IMG/VR virus record: IMGVR_UViG_3300025127_000357
Location: 1 to 20,825 of that record
Direction: 5' to 3' (one strand)
DNA from: a virus
Length of the DNA: 20,825 nucleotides
Made by a program: the position numbers and the translations under genes. Numbering within the stretch: the first letter of the stretch is position 1; every line of letters begins with the position of its first letter. Shown here one piece after another: positions 6,102 to 12,748 of this stretch. The notes under the pieces were generated by a model. It was not told where the DNA came from, made no database searches, and saw nothing but the letters and a program-made list of their open reading frames with translations.

Positions 6102-6649
6102 TGAAAGAGTTTAGATTATTATTTTTTATATTGTTAGCTTTTGGATTTGTAGCAATAGCTACAGATACAAGAGCTGAGACGAATACCGTGTCGAGCACGG
6201 TTGTAACTAACTCGACCCCGCCTACTGCAAATGCACCTTCTATAATAAATTCTAATAGTGATATATGTAAAGTGGGTGTTGGAGGAAGTGTACAAAATAA
6301 CGTATTAGGTTTAGCTACAGGAATATTAGTAGACGATGAACTTTGTCAAAGTTTAAAACTATCTCGTTCTTTATACTCAATGGGAATGAAAGTTGCAGCA
6401 GTATCAGTCTTATGTCAAGATCCACGAGTGTTTGATGCAATGACTGATGCAGGAACCCCGTGTCCATATAATGGTATGATTGGTGCCGAAGCACAACAAG
6501 CTTGGTTAGATAATGCAGATGAAATTCCAAATGGTAGTAAATACAAAGCAGATTATATTGAAGCAAGAGTAGAAGAACAACCAAAAGGAGATAATGATGC
6601 TCTTAAGAATTTTGGTCTTATGGCTCTTTCTTTGTTACTCTTATTCTAA
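6101..6649 (+). CDS. Secreted protein of unknown function with hydrophobic C-terminal tail
   Basis: The 182-residue product starts with a classical signal peptide: MKEFR, a hydrophobic core (LLFFILLAFGFVAIA) and a likely cleavage site after DTRA (residue 25). The mature part has four cysteines (DICK, DELC, VLCQ, PCPYNG) that could form disulfides in the periplasm, then a charged stretch, and ends in a hydrophobic tail (FGLMALSLLLLF). I chose GTG 6101, which overlaps the upstream stop as TAGTG; GTG 6095 would add two residues. The last 53 bases overlap the next gene in another frame. A small dyad (ACCGTG-TCGAG-CACGGT, 6185-6201) lies just after the signal peptide. A lysis or envelope role is conceivable but unproven. 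Confidence 0.8.
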   Translation: MKEFRLLFFILLAFGFVAIATDTRAETNTVSSTVVTNSTPPTANAPSIINSNSDICKVGVGGSVQNNVLGLATGILVDDELCQSLKLSRSLYSMGMKVAAVSVLCQDPRVFDAMTDAGTPCPYNGMIGAEAQQAWLDNADEIPNGSKYKADYIEARVEEQPKGDNDALKNFGLMALSLLLLF

Positions 6650-8048
6650 AGCAGATTGCTTACCTGACGTAGAAGGTCTTTGTACTCCAGGTGTAACGAT
6701 TACAGAAGAAGAAAATGTTGTCATTACAGAAGAGGATAAAGGCACAGAAATAGTAACTACTACCACAACCACCACTACAACTACTACTACAACTGTTACT
6801 AACGAAGACTCAGGTAATATTTTAGATAGCTCAAATGGTTATGTAGGTACTCAAGATGATGGTGATATGCGAACAGATTGGGGTGGGCAAGGTCCTGCCT
6901 CTATGCCAACTGGCAATACATGCGGAGAGCTAGGAGCAGATAGATGCGCACAGATTACTGGATCTGGTAATAGCACCTCAACAATGGGTGTGCCAGGTAT
7001 GGGTACAACCTTTATAATTAATAATATTAATATTTCTGATTTAGAAATAGATAAAGGTGGTGAGGTAAGATATACAATAGAAGTAGATAAACGAGATGCT
7101 CAAGATAGAATATACATGCACATCACGGGGCGTAATGGATCTAACACAGTTTTTCAAGGAACTGATATTTTGTCTGAATCTGGAATTGCATCAGGTTACC
7201 AGTCATACAGTGGGTCTTTTGATTTCAGTGGTGTTTTAAATAGAATAACTGTTGAAGTAGGTGGGCGAGATATTAATCTTGGTATTGGACCTTTATTTGA
7301 TGATGTAACTGTTAATGTATTTTATAATGTTATAAATACAATTATTACACAGCAGATAACAACAGTAGAAGAAATATATTATTTAAATATATTTGATCCT
7401 ATAGAGATAGAGTTTGTAGAAGAAGTATTTGAATATAACGATATTAGTTTAGATGACGCAGGTGAAATAGAATTTGTTCCTATTGAACCACAACCAGAAG
7501 AAGTATCGTATGAAACTGTAGAGTTAGAAATACAAGAGTTTGAAATAGACATCCCTGAACCAGAAGTAGCTAATATAGAAGTGGAAGCTGAAATGGAAAT
7601 AGAGATGGAGATGGAAATGGAAGTAGCACAATTAGAAGAGACAGTAGATGAACAACCAACAGAAGAAGAAACAACCGAACCCGATAGCGAAACTACTGAA
7701 GAACCCGTTATGGAAGTTGAGGATAGTACCGAGCAAGAAGATATACAACAGGAAGAAGTTGAAGAACCCAAAGAACCTGTAAAAGAACCTAGTGCAAAAG
7801 AAAAAGCTGCAACTAAAATAGTAAAAAAGATGGATGATAAAGCAAGATATGATGAATCTAATCAAATGAAAACTTTAATTGTAATGCAAATACTAGGGAA
7901 TACTAAAACATTTTTTGATACTCAGTCAACAATACAAGATACAAATGTTAATGAGTACTTAAATAAAACAATAGATGATCAATATGGTGATCTATTTATA
8001 GCAGAACAAGGACAAATAATGGAGGATATAATAAATGCCCAGTATTGA
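6597..8048 (+). CDS. Large secreted acidic protein with poly-threonine tract
   Basis: A 483-residue product with an N-terminal signal peptide (LLRILVLWLFLCYSYS, cleavage near SKA-DC). Then come a run of 13 threonines (about 54-66), a Gly/Ser/Thr-rich linker, and a beta-rich domain (about 138-245) ending GPLFDDVTVNVFY, a pattern reminiscent of carbohydrate-binding beta sandwiches. A very acidic Glu/Pro stretch follows (about 265-400, with EMEIEMEMEMEV), and finally a helical C-terminus (AKEKAATKIVKKMDDKARYD onward). AAGGAG (6585-6590) is six bases before ATG 6597, better than the ATG at 6594. The signal peptide is encoded over the tail of the previous gene. Function is unknown; binding outside the inner membrane or on the virion is inference. 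Confidence 0.8.
   Translation: MLLRILVLWLFLCYSYSKADCLPDVEGLCTPGVTITEEENVVITEEDKGTEIVTTTTTTTTTTTTTVTNEDSGNILDSSNGYVGTQDDGDMRTDWGGQGPASMPTGNTCGELGADRCAQITGSGNSTSTMGVPGMGTTFIINNINISDLEIDKGGEVRYTIEVDKRDAQDRIYMHITGRNGSNTVFQGTDILSESGIASGYQSYSGSFDFSGVLNRITVEVGGRDINLGIGPLFDDVTVNVFYNVINTIITQQITTVEEIYYLNIFDPIEIEFVEEVFEYNDISLDDAGEIEFVPIEPQPEEVSYETVELEIQEFEIDIPEPEVANIEVEAEMEIEMEMEMEVAQLEETVDEQPTEEETTEPDSETTEEPVMEVEDSTEQEDIQQEEVEEPKEPVKEPSAKEKAATKIVKKMDDKARYDESNQMKTLIVMQILGNTKTFFDTQSTIQDTNVNEYLNKTIDDQYGDLFIAEQGQIMEDIINAQY
6756..6794 (+). repeat. ACN triplet tract encoding 13 threonines
   Basis: Thirteen consecutive ACN codons (ACT, ACC and ACA mixed) form a low-complexity tract. The mixed third positions suggest selection for the threonine run rather than simple slippage, although length variation between relatives is likely. 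Confidence 0.8.
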
Positions 8049-8493
8049 ATATAGCGGAATGAAGGTATCTGGAGGAAAGGTGTTTGCTATCCTTACTCTT
8101 TTATCTGCACTAGGTGGTGCTGCATGGACTGGTTTTACTTTTTATCAGGATTACCTTGATATGAAGGAAAAGATAACTCTGTATACCGAGCCAGACCTCT
8201 CGCAATATGATGAGGGTATGGCAGTATTAAAATCAGAGATAGATATGATACTTCAAGAAATAACCATAATATCAGATGTAGCTCGTGATATGCGTTCAGA
8301 TATGAAAGCTGATTTACGTCAGATGAACGGAGACATACGACACATAACTGAGATTGTGAATGACGTGGAAGATAGGCAGAAAGAAGACGCTAGAGAACTT
8401 TTAGATGAAATGAAGTTACTTGAAGAAGGCCTAGATATTAAAATAGATAAAGCTTTAAATAATCCCTTATCGGGGTTGACATCTAAGAAATAG
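8035..8493 (+). CDS. Membrane-anchored coiled-coil protein
   Basis: The 152 residues show a short N-terminal region, one membrane segment (about 15-37, FAILTLLSALGGAAWTGFTF) and a long helical charged region (about 55-145) with heptad-like spacing, including repeated DMRSDMKADL-type sequence. Type II insertion would put the coiled coil in the periplasm. Topology resembles an inner-membrane spanin, and it follows two secreted proteins, but no family was recognised and a virion role is equally possible. The ATG overlaps the previous stop by 14 bases. Its 3' end contains the -35 box of the next promoter. Confidence 0.8.
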   Translation: MPSIEYSGMKVSGGKVFAILTLLSALGGAAWTGFTFYQDYLDMKEKITLYTEPDLSQYDEGMAVLKSEIDMILQEITIISDVARDMRSDMKADLRQMNGDIRHITEIVNDVEDRQKEDARELLDEMKLLEEGLDIKIDKALNNPLSGLTSKK

Positions 8494-8505
8494 TTACTAT
8501 ATAAT
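8476..8505 (+). promoter_or_regulatory. Perfect-consensus sigma70 promoter for the chaperone cassette
   Basis: TTGACA (8476-8481), an 18-base spacer and TATAAT (8500-8505): both boxes match the sigma70 consensus exactly. The -35 lies inside the end of the preceding gene. The -10 sits in a dyad TAGTTA-N8-TAACTA (8491-8510), which may be an operator. The expected start, near 8512, begins a hairpin. Confidence 0.85.
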
Positions 8506-8511
8506 AACTAT

Positions 8512-8558
8512 AGCTGCCGTAAGGAGCTAATAAACTTCGCTTGCAAAGGAGGTATATT
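8512..8558 (+). promoter_or_regulatory. Structured leader of the small heat-shock gene
   Basis: The leader opens with AGCT-(G)-CC-GTAA-GG-AGCT (8512-8528), a hairpin with a GNRA-type loop at the expected 5' end, which can protect mRNA. Further on, ACUUC (8534-8538) can pair with GGAGGU (8549-8553, one G-U) and mask the strong SD AAAGGAGG (8545-8552). Many bacterial small heat-shock genes use such pairings as RNA thermometers; whether this one melts with heat is untested. Confidence 0.4.
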
Positions 8559-8957
8559 ATGACAAGCTTAGAACAATACAATCCGTTTTGGATAGGATTT
8601 GATGATATATTCAAGAGGATGAACTCATTCGAGTACACATCATTCCCACCATACAACATAAAAAAAGTAGACTCTGAAAACTATGAGATCGAAATGGCTA
8701 TCGCTGGTTTTACCAAAGATGATGTAAAAGTTAAGTATGCAGAAAATACTTTAACAATTACAGGTAAAAAGAAAGATAAACAAGACTCAAAAGAACTTCT
8801 ACATAAAGGAATATCTGAAAAGAACTTTACTAAAAAGTTTGAATTAGCTGATGACTTTGTAGTAGAAGATGCAGGGTTGCAAGATGGATTACTTTGTGTT
8901 AAACTTAAGAAGATAATTCCTGAAGAAAAAAGGGAAAAGATTATCGACATTAAGTAA
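8559..8957 (+). CDS. Small heat-shock protein, IbpA-like (Hsp20 family)
   Basis: ATP-independent holdase that keeps unfolding proteins soluble in large oligomers. The 132 residues have an IbpA-style N-terminus (FWIGFDDIFKRM), a full alpha-crystallin domain (about 30-120: PPYNIKKVDSENYEIEMAIA, GFTKDDVKVKY, KGISEKNFTKKFELAD, LQDGLLCVKL) and a C-terminal I-x-I motif (IDI, 129-131) used for oligomer assembly. AAAGGAGG ends six bases before ATG 8559, so the in-frame ATG at 8541 is not used. It is the first gene after a consensus promoter and precedes a GroES-like gene and the capsid genes, suggesting service in virion protein folding. Small heat-shock genes are known in cyanophages and other marine phages. 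Confidence 0.95.
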   Translation: MTSLEQYNPFWIGFDDIFKRMNSFEYTSFPPYNIKKVDSENYEIEMAIAGFTKDDVKVKYAENTLTITGKKKDKQDSKELLHKGISEKNFTKKFELADDFVVEDAGLQDGLLCVKLKKIIPEEKREKIIDIK

Positions 8958-8967
8958 TCTCACTTTC

Positions 8968-8994
8968 GGGGGTGCTATAAAGGTGCCCCCTTTT
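8968..8994 (+). terminator. Intrinsic terminator-like hairpin after the hsp20 gene
   Basis: GGGGGTGC (8968-8975) pairs with GTGCCCCC (8983-8990), including two G-U pairs, around TATAAAG, and is followed by TTTT. The T run is short, so partial read-through to the two following genes is likely, leaving hsp20 most expressed. Confidence 0.65.
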
Positions 8995-9006
8995 ACAGGA
9001 GAATAA

Positions 9007-9225
9007 ATGTTAGATCAAGTTAAAGTATACAAAGAACGTATGCAGAAAGTTTTGGCTGAAGCAATACAAGCCAATAATCAGCAACTACTAAGTGGTAGTA
9101 CTGATGACTATGCTGGCTACAAATTTTTAGTTGGCATAGGTCAGACATTAAACGATATGTCTGATAGATTAGAAACTGAGTATAAGCAATTATACAAAGA
9201 TATTGCAGGAGGAACAGATGAATAA
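9007..9225 (+). CDS. Hypothetical 72-residue helical protein
   Basis: Short, probably all-helical protein (MLDQVKVYKERMQKVLAEAI to YKQLYKDIAGGTDE) with no membrane segment. AGGAG lies just upstream at the expected spacing. Its stop overlaps the start of the GroES-like gene by eight bases, so the two are co-translated. No family recognised. Its place inside the chaperone cassette suggests an accessory factor for folding or head assembly, which is inference only. Confidence 0.75.
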   Translation: MLDQVKVYKERMQKVLAEAIQANNQQLLSGSTDDYAGYKFLVGIGQTLNDMSDRLETEYKQLYKDIAGGTDE

Positions 9226-9547
9226 ACTACCAAAACCACAAGGTTATCGTATGTTACTTAAACCTTGGGAACCACCAGCAGCTACATCAGGCGGAATACT
9301 TTTGTCGGATCAGACTAGAGAACTAGCCAAATTTGCATGTGTGGTATCACAAGTAGTAGATATGGGTCCAGAATGTTATAAAGATATGGACAAATCATCT
9401 ACCACATGGTGTAAAGTAGGAGACTATGTTTTAACAGGTAAGTATGTAGGACTTAAATTTAAATATGAGAATGAAGATTATTCTGTCATAAATGATGATG
9501 AAGTCGTTGCTATAGTTCCTGAACCAGATAAAATAAAGCATAGATAA
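9218..9547 (+). CDS. GroES-like co-chaperonin
   Basis: Lid of the GroEL chamber; phage versions (T4 gp31, RB49 CocO) replace host GroES so that GroEL can fold the large capsid protein. The 109 residues match the Cpn10 fold (PF00166): an N-terminal strand (KPQGYRMLLKPW, 6-17), a mobile loop (about 18-34) with SGGILL at its tip, the part that docks on GroEL, then beta strands (VGDYVLTGKYVGLKF) and the closing DEVVAIV (94-100), like DILAIV in bacterial GroES. AGGAGG (9207-9212) is five bases before ATG 9218; the in-frame ATG at 9203 lacks this. It stands just ahead of the scaffold and capsid genes, fitting a capsid-folding role. Confidence 0.9.
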   Translation: MNKLPKPQGYRMLLKPWEPPAATSGGILLSDQTRELAKFACVVSQVVDMGPECYKDMDKSSTTWCKVGDYVLTGKYVGLKFKYENEDYSVINDDEVVAIVPEPDKIKHR

Positions 9548-9551
9548 GTAC

Positions 9552-9587
9552 TTGCAATATGACCACAAAATGTGGTATTATATTGCA
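9552..9587 (+). promoter_or_regulatory. Promoter within a nested dyad, upstream of the scaffold gene
   Basis: TTGCAA (9552-9557), an 18-base spacer and TATTAT (9576-9581). The element is almost fully symmetric: TGCAATAT (9553-9560) pairs with ATATTGCA (9580-9587), and inside it ACCACA (9562-9567) pairs with TGTGGT (9571-9576) around AAA. The dyad therefore covers both promoter boxes. A regulator site is likely; as RNA in read-through transcripts it would form a strong hairpin. Confidence 0.6.
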
Positions 9588-9591
9588 CATA

Positions 9592-9614
9592 GCGTGAAAC
9601 GCAGTTCGCAACTG
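9592..9614 (+). other. Tandem hairpins in the scaffold-gene leader
   Basis: GCGT-GAA-ACGC (9592-9602) and CAGTT-CGC-AACTG (9602-9614) are perfect short stems sharing one base, at the 5' end expected from the promoter at 9552-9581 and just before the GGAGG ribosome site. They may stabilise this late mRNA. Confidence 0.45.
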
Positions 9615-9626
9615 ACGGAGGTATAA

Positions 9627-10616
9627 ATGATAGAAGACCCAAAAAAAGAAGAAGATCTTAACGAAGAAATAGAAGTTGAGATTGATGAAGAGGGGCACAC
9701 AGAAAGCCCATCTGAAGAGCAGCCAGCTCCAGAACCAGAAACTCCCGAAACAGAAAAGGAAGAAGAAGAAGAGCTAGATGAAGAGCCTGAAAAGGAAGAA
9801 GACTCTACGGAACCTGAATCTGAAGAAGAAGAATCTGATGATAAAAAAGTATATGGCAAACGAGCTGAAAAACGCATAAAGCGTTTAGTAAAACAGCGTA
9901 AAGAACTACAAGAAAAGCTTGATGCACTTGAAAAAGAAAAACAAAAGTTTCAAGAAGAGCGTGAAGAACTAGCTGGTAGAACTGCTGAGTCTGAACTTGA
10001 AGCTGTAAAGCAATATGGTAATAGACTAAAAGCTCAAGAGAAAGAAATATTAGCTACTTTAAAAGATGCTAAAGCACAAGGTGATGTAGACAAAGAAATA
10101 GAAGCAACAGATAAATTAGCTTCTGTAAAAGCTGAAGCCTTAATTGTAAAGCAATACGAACAAAGAGCTAGTAAAACTTCCACAACTAAAAAAGTTTCTG
10201 CTGAAGAAACTGCTAGTAAGCCAGAAGAAAAAGCTACTGTTCCAGATAGAAGAGCTATTCAATGGCAAAAAAGAAACTCTTGGTTTGGTGGTAATGACCA
10301 AAGCCAAAAGATTATGACTCAAGCTGCTATGGTAATACATAAGGAGTTAATAGAAGAAGGAGTTTATCCTGACGCTGATCCTGATGAGTACTATAGTGAA
10401 TTAGATGCTAGAATCAGAAATGAGTTTCCTGAAAAATTTAAAGCAGAAAAGTCAGCGAAAAAAGTACAGGTAGTTGCGGGGGGAACGCGTACTTCCCCAA
10501 GTGGCAAACAAAAAGTCACATTGACTAAATCAGAAGTAGAGACTGCTAATAAATTAGGAGTATCTTTACAAGAATACGCGAAACAAAAAATGCGCAGAGA
10601 TCAAGCTGCGGGATAA
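9627..10616 (+). CDS. Capsid scaffolding protein
   Basis: Internal assembly chaperone that shapes the prohead and is later lost. The 329 residues have an extremely acidic, disordered N-terminus (about 1-72, rich in Glu, Pro and Ser), a long coiled coil (about 75-190, KRIKRLVKQRKELQEKLDAL and onward), a linker, and a basic C-terminal part (about 270-329) ending in a helix (KSEVETANKLGVSLQEYAKQ). Elongated, helical, with a basic tail for capsid contact, it matches scaffolds of P22-like and related phages in composition, not by a conserved motif. It is placed two genes before the decoration and capsid genes. ATG 9627 has GGAGG seven bases upstream. Confidence 0.8.
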   Translation: MIEDPKKEEDLNEEIEVEIDEEGHTESPSEEQPAPEPETPETEKEEEEELDEEPEKEEDSTEPESEEEESDDKKVYGKRAEKRIKRLVKQRKELQEKLDALEKEKQKFQEEREELAGRTAESELEAVKQYGNRLKAQEKEILATLKDAKAQGDVDKEIEATDKLASVKAEALIVKQYEQRASKTSTTKKVSAEETASKPEEKATVPDRRAIQWQKRNSWFGGNDQSQKIMTQAAMVIHKELIEEGVYPDADPDEYYSELDARIRNEFPEKFKAEKSAKKVQVVAGGTRTSPSGKQKVTLTKSEVETANKLGVSLQEYAKQKMRRDQAAG

Positions 10617-10627
10617 GGAGTAGATGA

Positions 10628-11095
10628 ATGACACAGGCTACTAAGACAACTCGAAAGACGCGAGCATCGGGTACTCGCAAGAAAACATGGGCACCACCAA
10701 GTCGATTGGAAACTCCAAAAGCTCCTGATGGTGTACATTATAGATGGGTTCGAAATGAACTATTAGGTGAGGATCACTCAGGTAATGTTCACGAAAGAAG
10801 CCGTCAAGGATACGAACCAGTTAAACCAGAAGAGCTTGGCGTTGGCTGGCAAGCGGATGTTTTAGACACAGGTAAACATGCGGGAACTGTTAGATCAGGT
10901 GATTTGATTCTAATGAAGGTTGACCAAGAAATTGCAGACCAAAGAAACGATTACTTCTCTAACAAGACCAAAGCTGCAGAGGGAGCGGTCAACTCTGAGT
11001 TGCAGAAAAACAATAGCGCTGTTGCACCTATAAGCCAAGACGAACAGTCCTCAGTCTCAGTAGGCGGAGGAAAAGAAGCAAAGTTCGAGGATTAA
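10628..11095 (+). CDS. Putative virion-associated protein of unknown function
   Basis: A 155-residue soluble protein with a basic N-terminus (TKTTRKTRASGTRKKTW), a mixed central part with GVHYRWVRNELLGEDHSGNV and VLDTGKHAGTVRSGDLILMK, and a Ser/Gln-rich tail. The gene lies between scaffold and decoration genes, so a head or assembly role is likely. AAGGAG ends seven bases before ATG 10628; an ATG at 10624 in another frame closes after six codons. I do not recognise a named family. Confidence 0.8.
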   Translation: MTQATKTTRKTRASGTRKKTWAPPSRLETPKAPDGVHYRWVRNELLGEDHSGNVHERSRQGYEPVKPEELGVGWQADVLDTGKHAGTVRSGDLILMKVDQEIADQRNDYFSNKTKAAEGAVNSELQKNNSAVAPISQDEQSSVSVGGGKEAKFED

Positions 11096-11141
11096 TTTAT
11101 TTGCCTCTAGCTTTGCATAACACTAACAAACGGAGGTAAAC

Positions 11142-11747
11142 ATGGCAGGTTTTGGATTAAGTCCAGTAAAACATGCGAAAGGTGGAATTGTTAGAACTAA
11201 CAATTTTGTCGGTCAAAATGGTTATAGAATCGCCACTACTGCTCCAACTGCATTCTTCGAAGGTGATCTCGTGACTCTAAGCTCAGGTAATATCGTAACA
11301 GATATGGGAGCTGCAAGTCCAGGCGCAGTCGTAGGTGTTTTCTGGGGTGCAGAATACCAAGACAACTCAACTGGTGAAGTTAAGTTTGTCAGAAGTATTC
11401 CTAACGGCACTGTAGCCAAAGAGAAGTACAAGTGTTATGTATATGATGACCCCGATGTAATCTTTAAGATTCAAGCGGATCAGGCATCATCTGCAATAGC
11501 AGCTACTAATGTAGGTAATAATGTACAGATCGTTGCTTCACCAACAGGTGATGCAATCACACATAAATCAGGTCTTGTTGCTGACTCATCAACAGTTGCT
11601 ACAGGAAACGCAGGTTTCCCATTACAAGTATTAGGTAGTGCTGAAATAGATGACAGCTTCACATCTGCAGGAACCACTATGGACATTTTGGTGAAAATTA
11701 ATACTCATCAGTTTGGCAATGGTGGCACTGGCGTAGCAGGTATATAG
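11142..11747 (+). CDS. Probable capsid decoration/structural protein
   Basis: A 201-residue Gly/Ala/Ser/Thr-rich protein with alternating beta-strand pattern (GYRIATTAPTAFFEGDLVTL, SPGAVVGVFWGAEY, GFPLQVLGSAEIDD). It sits 11 bases before the major capsid gene, the usual place of a decoration or head-stabilising protein. The start has CGGAGG at good spacing. There is no enzyme motif. The assignment is from position and composition, so moderate in strength. Confidence 0.75.
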   Translation: MAGFGLSPVKHAKGGIVRTNNFVGQNGYRIATTAPTAFFEGDLVTLSSGNIVTDMGAASPGAVVGVFWGAEYQDNSTGEVKFVRSIPNGTVAKEKYKCYVYDDPDVIFKIQADQASSAIAATNVGNNVQIVASPTGDAITHKSGLVADSSTVATGNAGFPLQVLGSAEIDDSFTSAGTTMDILVKINTHQFGNGGTGVAGI

Positions 11748-11758
11748 GAGGATAAACT

Positions 11759-12667
11759 ATGGCTATAACTAGAGCACAGATCCTCAAAGAACTTGAGCCA
11801 GGTCTTAATGCGATTTTCGGTACTGAGTATAACAGATACGAAAATGAGCATGCCGTCTTGTTCGATGAGGAAACATCAAACAGAGCATTTGAAGAAGAAG
11901 TACTCTTCCCAGGCTTTGGAACAGCAGGTGAGAAATTTGAAGGCGCACCAGTCTCTTACGCAGAAACAGGTGAAGGCTTCGTATCACGATACACTCACAA
12001 AACTGTTGCATTAGCATTCTCATTAACTGAGGAAGCTATGGAAGATAACTTATATGATAAGTTGTCAACCAGACTAACCAAAGCATTAGCAAGAGCTATG
12101 GCTTCTGCAAAGCAGTTAACAGCTGCTAACGTTTATAACAACGCTTTTAGTACAGACTTTAAAGGCGGTGATGGACAACCATTAGTATCTAATGCGCACC
12201 CATTACAAAACGGTAGCACTGGTTCCAACAGACCAGCAACTATGGCTGACTTATCTGAAACATCTTTAGAAACAGCGTTAATTGATATCGCTGGATTTAC
12301 AGATGACAGAGGAGTACCAGCAGCAATCGTTGGTAAAACATTGCACATTCCAAGACAGTTAGTATTTGTCGCTGAAAGACTTATGAAGTCTCCAAGCAGA
12401 CCAGGTACTGCTGACAATGATATTAATGCAATCAACAACATGGGTATGTTACCTGGTGGTTACTATGTAAACCACAGGTTTAATGATACCGATGCTTTCT
12501 TTATTAGAACTGATTGTCCTAACGGAACAAAGATGTTCAATAGAGCTGCATTAACAACTAAAATGGAAGGTGACTTTGAAACAGGTAACGTAAGATACAA
12601 AGCCAGAGAGAGATATTCATTTGGATTCTCTGACTGGAGAGCTGTCTACGGTAACCAAGGAGCCTAA
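11759..12667 (+). CDS. Major capsid protein
   Basis: Forms the icosahedral shell. The 302 residues look like the Mu gpT-like/HK97-fold capsid group: helix at the start (RAQILKELEPGLNAIFGTEY), then FSLTEEAMEDNLYDKLSTRL (87-106) leading into a long spine-like helix (KALARAMASAKQLTAANVYN, 108-127), then PLVSNAHPLQNGSTGSN (141-157), a peripheral domain, and a beta-rich end (VRYKARERYSFGFSDWRAVY). Length fits. AGGAGG lies eight bases before ATG 11759. The order scaffold, decoration, capsid and the phage GroES-like gene upstream agree. Family name is from memory of similar sequences. Confidence 0.88.
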   Translation: MAITRAQILKELEPGLNAIFGTEYNRYENEHAVLFDEETSNRAFEEEVLFPGFGTAGEKFEGAPVSYAETGEGFVSRYTHKTVALAFSLTEEAMEDNLYDKLSTRLTKALARAMASAKQLTAANVYNNAFSTDFKGGDGQPLVSNAHPLQNGSTGSNRPATMADLSETSLETALIDIAGFTDDRGVPAAIVGKTLHIPRQLVFVAERLMKSPSRPGTADNDINAINNMGMLPGGYYVNHRFNDTDAFFIRTDCPNGTKMFNRAALTTKMEGDFETGNVRYKARERYSFGFSDWRAVYGNQGA

Positions 12668-12681
12668 TAAACTTATAGGTT

Positions 12682-12700
12682 GGGGGCTTAGTGCCCCCTT
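12682..12700 (+). terminator. Terminator-like hairpin after the capsid gene
   Basis: GGGGGC-TTAGT-GCCCCC is a perfect six-base stem directly after the capsid gene, followed by only two Ts. It may partially terminate or protect the 3' end of the abundant capsid mRNA. Confidence 0.5.
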
Positions 12701-12716
12701 CCACTATTAACATTGA

Positions 12717-12730
12717 CTAGCGAAAGCTAG
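12717..12730 (+). other. GNRA-loop hairpin before the next gene
   Basis: CTAGC-GAAA-GCTAG is a perfect stem with a GAAA tetraloop, 18 bases before the ATG at 12749 and just upstream of its AAAGGA ribosome site. It may stabilise the 5' end of a processed message. Confidence 0.45.
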
Positions 12731-12748
12731 ATTATGAAAGGATAAACA

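Noticed and set aside
6185-6201. Small dyad ACCGTG-TCGAG-CACGGT inside the first secreted gene
   Set aside because: Single short dyad within coding sequence with no supporting context; noted in the gene entry only.
7379-7771. Serine-rich minus-strand frame
   Set aside because: Shadow of the Glu-rich stretch of the secreted protein (GAA/GAR codons read as TTC/TCT-type codons); no ribosome site.
9578-9877. Serine-rich minus-strand frame opposite the scaffold gene
   Set aside because: Shadow of the acidic N-terminus of the scaffold; no independent support.
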